Assembly (NCBI GenBank): GCA_965153455.1
Contig: OZ234496.1
Coordinates: 14,872,304-14,936,303 of the forward strand
DNA: 64,000 bases
DNA from: Sphagnum compactum
Lineage: Eukaryota > Bryophyta > Sphagnopsida > Sphagnales
Reading direction: 5' to 3'
A model generated the notes under the pieces. It was not told the origin of the DNA. It was given only the letters and a program-made list of their open reading frames with translations, and did not search any database. Of this stretch, positions 37,484 to 49,370 are shown piece after piece; the stretch's first letter is position 1, and each line of letters starts with the position of its first letter. Made by a program: the position numbers and the translations under genes.

Positions 37484-38760
37484 GACGAGTTTAAAAAATC
37501 GAAACGAAATGAAAACTTTTGAATCACTTTACCGGTACCCCAACGACGTCAAAAAATCTACCCCCGAGAGAGTAGCAATGTCAGGAATCAATCTTTCTCG
37601 AAATCCAATTACATGATCATGAGAACTTTGCCCTTACCAGCAACACCATCACAGTAAACTCTATAGAATCGCTGAAATTCAGCAGCAAACTGTCTAGCAA
37701 CCTACCGCACCTATCCACCCACCGCTCAACTTGTGCAGCTCCAGATCTCTCACCCTCAGAATGTGCTCTTCTTCAACTAAAAACAAGTTCTACCGCCAAC
37801 GAGCCAACGGGCCAGCAAACCAACAACCATCAGGAACAATCAACATCCGCCGCCATTGAGCTTCATAATGAGGCTGCACAAAAAGAGCGTCAGAAACACA
37901 AAAGCAACACAAAAACCAATGAAAATAATTCAAATGTAGGTATTGCATTCAATCAATTAACAATAAATTAAACATATTTAGGCCTCATGTGCGGGTATCG
38001 CTCTTGTGGGCTCTTCTTATCGTCGATGTCTAAGCAGGATTTAGGGTTAGGTAGATCTCCCAAACATTTATGACCTTTGCAAAAACATCATATTTTATAT
38101 TAATTAAATTCAAGGTTAGGTTAATTTAAAAAGGAATAATCATGAATTATATATTGGCAAATGAAACTCATTTTTTTCCTTTTGAAGGGGAGTGGAAACA
38201 ACCATATTTCAAGTTGGAGAGATTCAAATTAGGAGGTAAGATATAAATATTTTCCTTCACTTGTTAAAATTCTTAATTTCTTGAGTATTGATTTTTAATT
38301 CATAATTAGTTCATCTAAAATTATTTTTGTATAATTATCAAGGTTTTGTGTAAGGTTTTGTAATTGGGGTTGAAGCTCTTTTGAAAGTGATAGATGTTTG
38401 GAGTTTAATCTATAAAATGCTTAGGGTTTTTTTATTTGTTTGGAGTTATGGTTTGATTTAGGGTTGGAAAGTTTTGCAAGGAGAATGTCATCACTTTGGA
38501 CCATAAAATTAAAAGTTTTTTTTTTTTCCTCCCCTTCATTTCTTTTATTCATGTGTGGTTTTAATTTAATTACAATTCAATTAGTTTCATGTAATGGATC
38601 AACTTGTGAATATAACCTACATTTTTTTGATTATGAAAGAAGATTATTAAATTAGCAAATGTTTGATCCTAGCTCAAGAAATCTACATGTAGTTATTGGT
38701 TCTAAATATGGGTAAATTATAGGAATGGGCCCCATGTTTAGTGTGTGTTTTTAGTTTTGA
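37484..38760. other. Upstream flank of the PPR-DYW gene
   Basis: No gene is recognised. The first few hundred bases are less AT-rich and presumably hold the PPR promoter (minus strand). The frame at 38440-38655 has no known relatives. Confidence 0.4.
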
Positions 38761-39180
38761 AATGTAGGTATTACAAGGTTGGGTTTCAGGTCCAGTGTGT
38801 GTTTAAGTTTGAAATGTAAGTATTACATTAGGTTGGGTCCAAAGTCTAGTGTGTGTTTTAGTTTGAAATGTAAGTATTGCATTTGGTTGGGTCCCAAATC
38901 AAGTGTGTGTTTTAGTTTGGAATGTAAGTATCGCAAGGTTAGGTCCCAAGTCCAATGTGTTTTGGTTTTGGAATGCAAGTATTACAAGGTTGGGTCCCAT
39001 GTACAATGTGTGTTTCGGTTTTGGAATGCAAGTATTACAAAATTGGGTCCCATGTACAATGTGTGTTTTGGTTTTGGAATGCCAGTATTGCAAGGTTGGG
39101 TCCCAAGTCCAATGTGTGTTTAAGGTTGGTATGTGGGTATTTATAGGGTTGGGTCCCATGTCCATTGTGGATTAATTATG
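38761..39180. repeat. Minisatellite, eight units of ~53 bp
   Basis: Units start at about 38761, 38813, 38867, 38921, 38972, 39025, 39078 and 39130 with the core AATGTAAGTATTACAAGGTT, then GGGTCCCA and CAATGTGTGTTTTGG. Unit length is 51-54 bp, not a multiple of three. The overlapping open frames here on both strands are by-products of the repeat. The last unit is the most diverged. Confidence 0.93.
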
Positions 39181-39818
39181 CAAGTATTGATTAGTTGTAT
39201 ATTTCACTAGTAATCATGGTTTAATGAAGAAAGTGGGTATTGCAAATGCATGTTTTTACAAGTTTATAAACATGGGTTGAATTCCCAAATCACAATCGAT
39301 TCCAAGCCAAAGCCCAATAAATCCCCTTTTTCAAATGTGGATTTGGTGTGGATTCTTGAAGTGAGGCATGGGAGCACAAACAAAGTGTCAATCAAGATTG
39401 CGTACATAGCACATGCACGTGTGTGTGAGTTCTTGGAAGGCGAATGAGGTGATGTGAAAACCTTAGTGGAGTGGAACACGCACAAAAACTTGCCCCCGCA
39501 AAAGAATATAAATACCCCATCAATAAAAAACCACCTCGGCTATACTTAATATAATGTGACGTTCCATCCATTTTCTTTTTCTTTTCAAATGTCCTTCACA
39601 AACACATATGATCCTTACCATAGGTATGTTTTGTAGGTATGATTGTGCCTATAGTTTTGATGATTAGCACAATGACCCAAACCATGCAAGATTGATCAAA
39701 CAAGGATGTTTGGCCACCTTTTCAATCAAGCAATTGTACACACAATTCGATGTGGTGGAGCTTTGTTTTTACTATTGAACACACACACTTGAACAAATGG
39801 TGAACCAGCACATGGCCA
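39181..39818. other. Spacer between minisatellite and MULE-like remains
   Basis: No gene is recognised. The part near 39780-39818 leads directly into the transposase-like frame and may be part of the same element. Confidence 0.35.
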
Positions 39819-41411
39819 ATGAGATCCCAAGTCATCAACTCGCATGTCGTAATATACACCCCAATTTCACAATCTTTGAAAAATCACATTTGGAGTCAAT
39901 TGAATTTAAAGCATACCACCAAACAAATTTATGATAAACACAAAAAAAATTGGTGGGAATGTGTGAATGTCGTAGAAGCCATGATGAAGGAAGACTTCAT
40001 CCAACAACAAAACATTGCATATTTGGATCAGAAACATAAAAGAAAGGGTTGGCAATTGCACAAAATCCCAGCCATTTAAGTTTAGTCTTGGGTTTTGCAT
40101 AATTTAGAACACGTGAGTTTATCGTCAAAAAGCTAGCAAAATTAATGGAATTCAAGTCCCATTCATTCTAGGCATTCAAACACTAATGCAATGTCAATCC
40201 ATGCTTGCATATGGCCATAATGGAGCAATTTCCATGGATGCCACATTTGGCACAAATGATGTGAAATATCATTTGTTCACCTTGATGGGCTTTGATGTTC
40301 ATCACAATAGAGTGCTTCTAACATGGACCATTACAAGTCAACAAACTATGAATGATTTGATCGAATGGCTCCAGCTTTTGAAAGCGAGGATGTCGTCAAT
40401 CATGCCTAATTGGAAATTGAGTTGTTTCATTATTAATGAAGCCCCTCAAAAGTTGTGAACATTATGATGAATATGAATCCTACCTTATTTCTTTCTTCAT
40501 AATTATGTTCAATGAAAATCAAAAGTTTTCCTTGTCCAAGGTCTTTTTTATTCCTATGAAGCTTACAATGTACTTACATATCTAGCTATTGGTAAAAGTT
40601 GGTGTGATTTGTGTGTCAATGCTTAGGATTGTTTGGGCTATAGTGAACATCTTTACATTCCTTTATGCATGACATATATTAAAAGCATGGCACTTATATG
40701 CAATGGAGAAGATCAAAGATGTTGAAGTTTGATGAATGATCCTTCATGACCTATGTGATGTAATATATATGTCCACCAAGCCTAAGGAAAACATCGAAAC
40801 TTTCAAAGAACAAAGGAAAATGAAAGTCCTACAAAGTTTTGAACAACAAATTTTGATGACTCTTGGACACATTACTTTTAGACCTATCATTCCCAATTTG
40901 GTATGCGTTCATTTTCAATTTTAATCTTTCAAAATAGAAGATGTTATTTCAGGAACAAATGAACATGAGCTATGAAATATGAGTATGAATGGTGAACAAG
41001 ATTTTGTGAGTAGGAAGGAATATTTTCAATAAATTTTGGCCATGTTAAAGAATATATCCTTTGACATCTTTTGTTGACATGGATGAATATTTCTTGACAT
41101 AATTTGAATATTTTTCCATATCAACATGGCATTCAATGGCCCAACACATCTTACATAAAGGGTCCATGCTTGATTTCTAATGGGGAGTTATGAAAAGACT
41201 TGCAAATAGATATTGTGGTTGTTTAAACAAATATAATTGTTTTAACCTGAGAAGTTGTTTTGCCATATGTGAATGTTTTAAGGTCGTTAGTCCCATGCAA
41301 GCGGTCCAATATAGGTTTCAAGATAACAATAAATACACAAACAGATTAGACACCTACAAATATGTCACTAGACACATATATTTGCAATTGTGGATTATTT
41401 TGGGCAACTAG
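39819..41411 (+). pseudogene. MULE-like (SWIM-type) transposase remains
   Basis: On the plus strand two blocks are recognisable. The first, 39819-40079, has KHKKNWWECVNVVEAMMKED then YLDQKHKRKGWQLHK. The second, 40186-40458, has GAISMDATFGTNDVKYHLFT, TLMGFDVHHNRVLLTWTITS and SCFIINEAP. The DATFGTN block with a following LFTLMxFD and a FIVDDAP-like site (here FIINEAP) is characteristic of plant MULE-type transposases with a DDE fold. The second acidic residue has become Asn here. After 40458 the frame is interrupted by stops. A possible Cys-rich zinc-binding remnant lies at 41190-41290. No terminal inverted repeats were located, so the element's limits are unknown. Confidence 0.68.
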
Positions 41412-43502
41412 TGTAGTTTCTTATGTGAACTTGAAATAAACAATTAAAAAAACCCAATTTAAAGTGCATTCATTTCCAACATTTCACCAAATCCATGTCC
41501 GTGCAACATTCTTGTTGAACATTACCAAACTTCAACTTATATCCTTCTATAGATAAAAGAAAGCTGAAAAATGTACGTAGATGCAAAGTACCAAGTAGAG
41601 GTAGGATACTGGGCATCTTCTAATCACTTGCAAGATTATAACTCTATATATGGGATGGTGATCAAAATGTTTATAATAGAATTTCTAAACAACTTGTGAC
41701 AACCACCTAGAGACAATCCATGACCAACACACCCAACGAACCAAAATTTCAGGACATAGTTTCATCAATAGTGTGACTACCTACTCCAATTCTAGGCGGA
41801 AAAAAAACGAATCAATCTTACAACAAAAATGGCCAAGGAATTATTTTGATGCAAAAGATGATGCATACAAATTATCTGCACTTGCTTATAATTAGGAAAT
41901 GGATCAACTAATGCTGACAAACAATGTAGAGGACAGTGAGGAGGAACCAACATTCTCAACATACCCGGAAGAGGGAATGACTAAAACAAATGATGACGAG
42001 GAAACCACACCTATGAGTAGAAAATGAGAAGGAAATGAAATGGTGGGTCCAATAATGAGGAAAAGCAAACCACACCACATGTTACATCAAGGTTAGACAT
42101 AGGTTCCATTGATGTGAACACAACACCTTTAGAGATTGGTTCTATGCAATACATTTAGAGCAAAGTCCAACGACGACATTGAAATTCACAACAGTGGAAC
42201 TAAGAAACCAAGCAAACAATATAGTTGATATAAAAATTAATGAACATTTTTGAGTGACTTGAACTTGGAAGATTAAACTTGAATATTCGATTGATTAAGT
42301 TTTAATTAGACTGTAGACATTTAGAGTTGAAAATGTTTTGTATAACTTGTTTGTATGCATTGGTATATTTTGTGATTGTTGTTGGAAAATTTTAAATGCT
42401 AAATTTGGGTGTAAATTGAATTTGGATCCAAGAAATGGAAGATTGAGTTTCTCGAACAAAAGTAAAGATTTAATTCATGAGAAAAAACACAAGAAAAAAA
42501 CAAGAAGCAATAGTTTATTCAAGAAAGTCGAAAGCAACAAACCATTAGAGTCAAGGAAACAAAACCTTGGAAAATAGCAACATAATTAGAATCAAAATAT
42601 CCACCCATCCATATTGGAACATTAATCCACCATAGGGTAGATTGACAAGGTGAAACATGCCCTCTGCAACCACCAGAATTGGTAGCCTTGAGCTCAACCA
42701 ATTATACCTTGACTAAATAGGCATAACATAAACCAATTCTACCTTGGTTAATGGACATATCATGGCATCAATGTGAAACATGATGAAGATGTGATAAAAA
42801 AATTTAAGGATATCACTAGAACATAAAAACCTTTATAGTGATATATCATTTATAGATTGGGAGAATATACATCATAATCGTTTTATGTAAAAGCTTATGA
42901 CACATCAACCATTTTTCTATGTTTTCTAATGTGAATAGAATTCACAAAACCAATTTTGGTTTAAAAAAATAGAAGTTTATGTTTTTCCACTATTGGAAAC
43001 CACGTAGTTAGACCATTACGTTCGACCACCAAATTTGACTTTGGGTGGTCTATCACGGTGGCAAACCACTAATTGCTAGCATGAATGGGTGTAATGCACT
43101 ATAGGCCCACCAAGGTGGTTTTGTAGTGGTCTACAACAGTGGTCCTGGATAATAAAAAAAATTGGATGCCTGATTTTGTCTTTATGCATGATTATTTACC
43201 ACTCCCATTCCACTTGACCATATCACCTAAGTGGTTTGCACTAGTGGTAAAGATCCATGTATATCTCAATTTGTTGTGGCATGCAACACTAGTTCAAACC
43301 ATTGTTTAATTAGTGTGGGGCATTCTCATGGGTTTTGACCATGGATAAAATTAAGACACACATTTAATTTGGAAAAATGTATGTTTATTGCATAGGGCTA
43401 TGTGTGGCACAATGAAACATGATATTGCATGCAAAATCCAAGTGGAATGTATATCACACTAGTCATTTGCTTCTTCCTCAGATTGATCATATTAGTCTTC
43501 AC
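41412..43502. other. Spacer with transposon-like GTGGT/ACCAC motifs
   Basis: No gene is recognised. Around 42990-43150 there are many ACCAC/GTGGT motifs (CACTATTGGAAACCACG, CACTATAGG). They resemble the subterminal repeats of a CACTA element and may be the far 3' end of the TNP2 element whose coding part lies at 46-49 kb. No paired terminus was found. Confidence 0.35.
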
Positions 43503-44690
43503 CTTGCTTCCACTCTTTCAACATCCATGGCAAAGACATCCTCCCCTTGAAATGATCTTGATGCAACTTGTGCAACATTTATCAATGCATGCAATTGTTC
43601 AATGGTTTCCATGTCATTGTCTCGAAGTGTGGCCACTAGCATTGGATCAACTATTTCGGCCACAATCCGCTTGTGTCGCGCTCCCAAGTTCCGAGTAGAC
43701 CCACTTGAGGGTCTAGGTATATGGCAATGCGGAAGGAGTTGGAACTTGGAGCACGATCCCGACTTCCAGCACTAGACGGGGGGGTAAGAGGGGCGTGCTA
43801 AAAGTCCCGGGAAAGACTAGGAAGAGTTGACAAGCTTTTCTCACTCACACGGGCCTGCATGAAAACCACACAAAGTGGTTAGAACTCATTTTGGGTCCTT
43901 TTGGTGTTGGGACAGCCACGGGTGAACTCGGACTCACTTTGACACACCACACGCCGGGTTCGGGAGTAAGCCACCACCTTACTCCCTATAGTATACTCTA
44001 TGACTCGTCGCGGGGGTGGCATCCAAATGGCCATTTTCTCCCGGGACTCCCGCGTGGGAGTCCCGAAATCGCGCATTTTCGGGACTCCCGCGACTTTGAA
44101 GCTTCATAACTTTCGGAGCAGACCTCCGATCGACTCGCCGTCTGAAGCAAAGTTGTAGGTCTCGTCGAGACCTTTCCAACGGTATGTCGCACGTTTTCTG
44201 CAGCCAAATATTTCGGGTCGATTCCCGACTTTTTGTGGTCGGGAGTCAAAACTGGCGGACTCCCGGGAGTTCGACTCCTGGGCCTTCTTTTGGCCATAAC
44301 TTGTGTTTTAGATGTCCAAATGAGCAATGCGAGCCCATTTTAGACATCTACACTTCAAGAGCTTTCCATTGATATAAAGAGCGCAACAAGCCATTGAGTT
44401 TTGACCCCTCAAAACGCTCTCTGAAGTTTCGGGAGTCCTTTTGGGACTCCACTCTCACCAACTCCCAACATGGGAGTTCACTTGGGAGTGTGAGGGTTCA
44501 CTCCCTCACACTCTTTGCACTCCCGGGAGCATGTGATATGACTCCCGGGTCTACTTATAGGCCCGCACACTTGCGACCCCCTTGCCTTGGTCGCGAGCCA
44601 AGGCTAGGGTTGCGACAGCTTGGAACATGGGTCTTTTTGGAAGACAACCTTCCAATCAAAGCCAATCACGATATCTAGCACGAAAAATAC
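43503..44690 (-). pseudogene. Unidentified exon-like frame split by a solo LTR
   Basis: On the minus strand an acceptor-like TGATGCAG lies just above 44690 and a donor-like CAAG|GTGAAG at 43503. Skipping the solo LTR at 43674-44617 and one copy of the 5-bp target duplication leaves 239 bases open from end to end (79 codons plus 2 bases). The downstream block reads IVAEIVDPMLVATLRDND then IEQLHALINVAQVA. I do not recognise the family. There is a faint resemblance to C-terminal kinase-lobe helices, but I would not call it. The insertion would have destroyed this exon. Confidence 0.45.
43674..44617 (+). mobile_element. Solo LTR A (944 bp) with target duplication GCTTG
   Basis: It starts TGTCGCGCTCCCAAG and ends GGTTGCGACA, so the termini are the inverted pair TGTCGC/GCGACA with TG...CA ends. 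GCTTG flanks it on both sides (43669-43673 and 44618-44622). No internal retroelement DNA is attached, hence a solo LTR left by recombination. It is far more GC-rich than its surroundings. A 10-bp perfect stem, CGGGACTCCC/GGGAGTCCCG, sits at 44042-44065. A shorter relative is at 48166-48590. Orientation is assigned arbitrarily as plus because both copies read the same way. Confidence 0.88.
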
Positions 44691-46060
44691 CTGCATCAAC
44701 CAACATGTGCATTTTAATGTCAAAACTTTGATAATATGTTAGTGTATGTCTATTGGGATCCATTGGTTGTTGTTTGATGGTTTTAAGGGTGGGTATTTTC
44801 TAGTGGTTATCTAGTGGTTTGGATCAAGGTTCATTCTAATGTTATTTGACAAATGCCTACCAACATTACATATAAACAAAAGTTTAATTATACCTTAGAC
44901 ACATGCATAGGGAACATGTGTGGTTCCACCATTGGTGGGAATAACTGTTGGAAATTCACCATCCAAAATACATTTTCATCTTATTGAACTGTTATTGTGT
45001 TTCCATGAACATTTGCTAGAATCCAAGAATATTTGAACAGAACTAATCAAAGTCTCGAATAGTTCACCACAACAATATCCTTCAACACGTCTCTCACATA
45101 TTGTAAATCTGCAACTATTTTGTTTTGGTCTCGAGCTGAACTACGGCTTGCTTGAATGATATGCAGGCCACCCTAGAATCATACGTGGCATGTGATGGAT
45201 GTCCTGGATCCTCTAGGTCAACCTAATAATGGTTGCCATATGCCACATGCTATCGTAGGTGTAAACCTTGTGACTTAGTGGGCAAGATAGTTGCACAAGC
45301 TCTTTGGACACCTCCACTAGTCCTACATGGAGTTGTTGCTTCACATGATCTTGAAGCCATGTTGCAAATGTGGGAAAATCTACCTGTAAATGTGAATGAA
45401 GAGGTAAGGTTTACATTTTGACGAGGACCATGAACCCTTGCAAATGCCTTGTGTTTTCGCCTTCTTGTTTCATGATTTTTTTCTTCCATATATTCCTTAT
45501 AATGCTGAATTGTCATATTTGAAAACTTTTAGTAATAATCTATGTAAATCTAACCAAAACATAAACACATTCAATATTGAAACCACTAAAATAACCACCA
45601 TTTGATGACAATAATTAGCCCATTAAGACATAAAACTATAACCAACAACATCATTGCATAAAAGTGTAAGTTTCACAACCAATTAAATTCAAGGGCAATA
45701 CAACTGATCATTGACGCCCAAAATTAACTAAAACAAAAATTGGTCCAAACCATTAGAAGAAACCACCATAAGGTGCACTCCTTTAAAAAAACAATTTAAC
45801 ACCATGTAAAGTTCACAATTAAAGACTCTAAGGGAAATATGAGTTTTATATCACAATGTTCAACTAGCCAAAATGGAAACCATAGGATCTAATCCCTTTT
45901 ATTTTGGCTTCTACACCAAAAGATCTTACCATTAAAGTTCCTATGGTGGGATCAACATAACCACTATAGTGGGATTTCCTACCACTATAAACATGGTGGT
46001 TTCAAAATGGTGTTTAACAAGTGGTATAAACATTAAGATCACAATGTCATCATTTAAGGT
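44691..46060. other. Spacer, possibly 3' part of the CACTA element
   Basis: No gene is recognised. CCACTATAGTGG-type motifs near 45940-46030 resemble CACTA subterminal repeats. The frame at 45250-45516 (minus) is not family-like. Confidence 0.35.
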
Positions 46061-49000
46061 TTAGGATTCAACTATTATAATGGATTTATATAAAAGATAG
46101 AATTCAGAATACATGTATGCAACTTTAATGGTTGTGGAGTTCGTAATGATGTATTCATGGATGGCCTTCAATTCCTCAACTATTAGTTTTTTGTGTTTTC
46201 CCTTGCCAACTAATACCTCCCCAATGTTTACCTCTTCTTCCTTAGCATCCCACATCCGACGCCTAGTGTGAAGGTACCATGCAAAATACACGATACAAAA
46301 CCTAAGTGCTTCATCATACATATATTCAAATGCAATGCATCCTTCAAGGTTCGCTTTGTTACAGACATATTTTTTTAGCATGTTCAATTACCTTTCAATT
46401 TGGTAACACCAGCGAGTTGATACAAGCTTGCATATCTCTAATTCATCCACCAAATGGATGACAAGGTGGGTCATGAGGTCAAAAAATGTAGGTGGGAACC
46501 AATCTTCAAACCTGCACAATGTTTTAGCCACAAAAATGCGAAACGCATTAATCTCATTTTGATTCACCACCTTTGTGCATATGCATTGGAACACTGTACC
46601 CAAACGTATAAATGTTTTGCATGGCCCAAATTGTAATAAATTCCAAATGCCTACTGACATTAATTGTTGCACCATCACATGGTGGTCTTGGCTTTTCATA
46701 TGTTGTAACCTCCGATTGCCCACATGTTTTTTGAAAGCTGTTACACACCCTGTTGGTCCTTGCATTTTAGCCACAAAATCCACAAAGGCTTTTGCTTCAT
46801 TCCGTGTGAAAACATACGAAACTTGTGGTTTTGTGTATGATCCACTCCCTTGTTGGCAAAGCCATAAGGGTTGCATCACCCCAACCTCTTCTAGGTCTTT
46901 GCATACTTCAATTGTGTCCTTATCCCCAAAGAGGTATTTCAAAATGTTTTTTGAAACATTTCTCTCAACGTGCATGACATCCAAAGTGTTCCATATGGGT
47001 AACTCTTGCAAAGGCAACCCCCATACATCATTAAATTTACAAGTTGAACTTTGCCTTGGATGCATGGTTCATTAAAAGATTAACCAACAAATTACCTATT
47101 TGTATAGCAAATTCCCTTGTCTTTTTGCTGCCATTACCTGACTAGAACCCATTCATATGTCAAATTTTTTTTCTAGCTGGCAATAACTACATGCCCACCA
47201 CCCCCCCACCTTTTGGCCACCATAATCCCACTAATTGCCCATCGAACGCCCATTGGACACCTGCCACATACCAATCCCACTAATTGGCCACTATATTCCC
47301 ATTCCTACAATAGACCCAAAAAGATATAATGTGTATGTGATCCATGTTAGCAAAATTTCTTACCTTTTAATATTCAAACTAAAATAGTGCATTCAACCTT
47401 TTGATTTTAGTTTGTGTAGCAGGTTAGCTTGTGCAGATCACCTTCCACTTTGAAGCCATGCCCCCCTTGTTGCTATAGTAGCATATATACACATCATCCA
47501 CATTTGACTTGGTAGGTGGTGTCACCTTTTCTATGCCTCCAAAAGTTCTTGCATCTTGGTGATACGGGTGTGAATGAGGGAGCCACCTCCTATGTTGGCC
47601 ACAATAAACTACCTTTTGAAAAACATTGGATCATCATCTAGTTGTTGCAGATGCAAAACAACGGCAACCTTGATACCCTTTTGTAGTACAACTAACAACA
47701 ATCCCATATGTGGGTAAATCATGGATCAATCATAAGAATATTGCACGAAGCCTAAATGTCGATTCCCCATTTGATTGCCTAGCATTTCGCACATCTATGC
47801 CAACTTCCCATAACACCTTAAGCTCATCCACATAGGTTTTAAATAAACGTCAAAATGTTCACCTTTTATGGATCGAGGGCTTGGTATGATGAAGGATAAC
47901 ATCACAAATTTTTTTTTTGTGGTTAACCATGGAGGGATGTTATAATTCAACATAACCACTGGCCATGAGGACCAATTTGACCTTTGGACTCCAAATGGGT
48001 TCACCCCATCCGTTGCTAGTCCAAATTGTACATTGTGAGGCTCCATGGTAAAATTTGGCCAAGAGCTTCCATAAAATTCTATTGGTGCAAATTTGCTGGA
48101 TGTCGAACCAACCCATCTTGTTTGCAGTTGTGGTGATGCCACACCATCAATTCTATTTGGGTAGGTGACGCACCCCCAAGCTCCTTGATAGACTCAAATG
48201 TGAGTTTGAAGTGAAACAACAGAAGAGTGAGGAATTGGGGCATGTTCCCTAGCTCGTAGCACTTTGGGGGTAGAGGGGCATGCTGGAGCTCCGGGATGGG
48301 ACTAGGAAAAATGACAAGTACTTAATCACTCACACGGATTTGCACAAAACCAAACAACAAGTTGGTTAATGCATAGTTGGAGCACTTTTGGTACTAGGAC
48401 GATCCATGGGCAAACTCGGACTCACAAGACTCACCACGGCCCAGACTTGGGGGAAGCCACCACCTTCGCTCTTATAGTATATTCTGTGCCTCTCCACGAG
48501 GCCCACATCCAAATGACATTTTGTCTCGGAACTCCCAATGGGAGTCCCGAAATTCCCAAAGTTGGGACTTCCGTGACTAAGGTTGCGACAGTAGGAGTGT
48601 TGTAAATCCATGCTAGTTGAAACACAAGTGAAAAGTGGTGAAACACCTTCCTTGCCACCTTCGACCTCTTAACCCATCTATACCAAAGCTCACCACAATG
48701 CACACAATGGTCCACATTTGCATGGATTCCCCTAAACAATATACACCCTTTGATGCACACATCAATCATGTCATATGCCAACCCCAACTTTTTTAACATG
48801 TGTGAGGTTTCATACTTAGAACTTGGGGATGTATTAGGGGTTGGTAGTGTGTTATTTTTTAACAACCTCAACAATTCAGATATGAAAACATTGGATGTGC
48901 CATGTGTTCAACAACAATTCAAAATCAATAATGTTGCATAGAAGTTTGATAGTTTAGAATTTTCATATAGAGGAATTCTTGATGCCTCTTCAAACTCAAC

Positions 49001-49370
49001 TTCACTAGGCCCCCCATTTTCATCATGGTCATTGAACATGGCATCTACGTTTTATTGCTCTATGCCCTCCCCAATTCCTGACATATTAGAATATGCATCC
49101 ACCGGATTTTCTTCACTGGATTGTTCAAGATGTCCACCCGGACCATTTAGTATTATAGGTTCATCATTCATTAAGGGGTTGTGTTGGGCACCTCCTACTA
49201 TATAATGTACCATTACAAATGCATCATCCACCAATCTTGCCATGTCCACATTTGCATCTAGGTCAGGAGCTTCCATCAAATGGTCTATTAGGTGGCCATC
49301 TACTTGATAGATCGTTGCCACCCATTCTTCATTATGTGAATCATATGAATCCCCCTGCCATAAACATGCA
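46061..49370 (-). pseudogene. CACTA (En/Spm) transposase TNP2 pseudogene
   Basis: Read on the minus strand, the order follows TNP2. First comes an acidic N-terminal region (49321 down). Then EEASRIPLYENSKLSNFYAT and THGTSNVFISELLRLLKNN, and the Cys cluster region DVCIKGCILFRG with HCVHCGELWY. Next are WHHHNCKQDGLVRHPA, FGLATDGVNPFG, NYNIPPWL and VMLSFIIPSP (48142-47795), then RRWLPHSHPYHQDARTFGG near 47580, LDVMHVERNVSKNIL near 46980, and a DUF4218-like region (FPPTFFDLMTHLVIHL, then NMLKKYVCNKA) down to 46061. Stops and frameshifts occur throughout, for example TAA at about 46385-46387 where a Tyr is expected. A solo LTR (48166-48590) interrupts the gene between IYNTP and ELMVWHH. CACTA termini were not found. 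Confidence 0.88.
48166..48590 (+). mobile_element. Solo LTR B (425 bp) with target duplication GTAGG, nested in TNP2
   Basis: It starts TGACGCACCCCCAAG and ends GGTTGCGACA. GTAGG flanks it at 48161-48165 and 48591-48595. It aligns with solo LTR A over the first ~420 bases and the last ~13 bases but lacks about 500 internal bases, so it is an internally deleted or variant copy. The hairpin GGAACTCCC-AAT-GGGAGTCCC (about 48527-48548) is conserved. Removing it and one GTAGG rejoins the TNP2 reading frame. Confidence 0.88.

Noticed and set aside
38779-39175. Overlapping open frames of 60-115 codons on both strands in the 38.8-39.2 kb region
   Set aside because: They are translations of the 53-bp minisatellite. 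The repeating peptide changes frame from unit to unit, so no real protein is implied.
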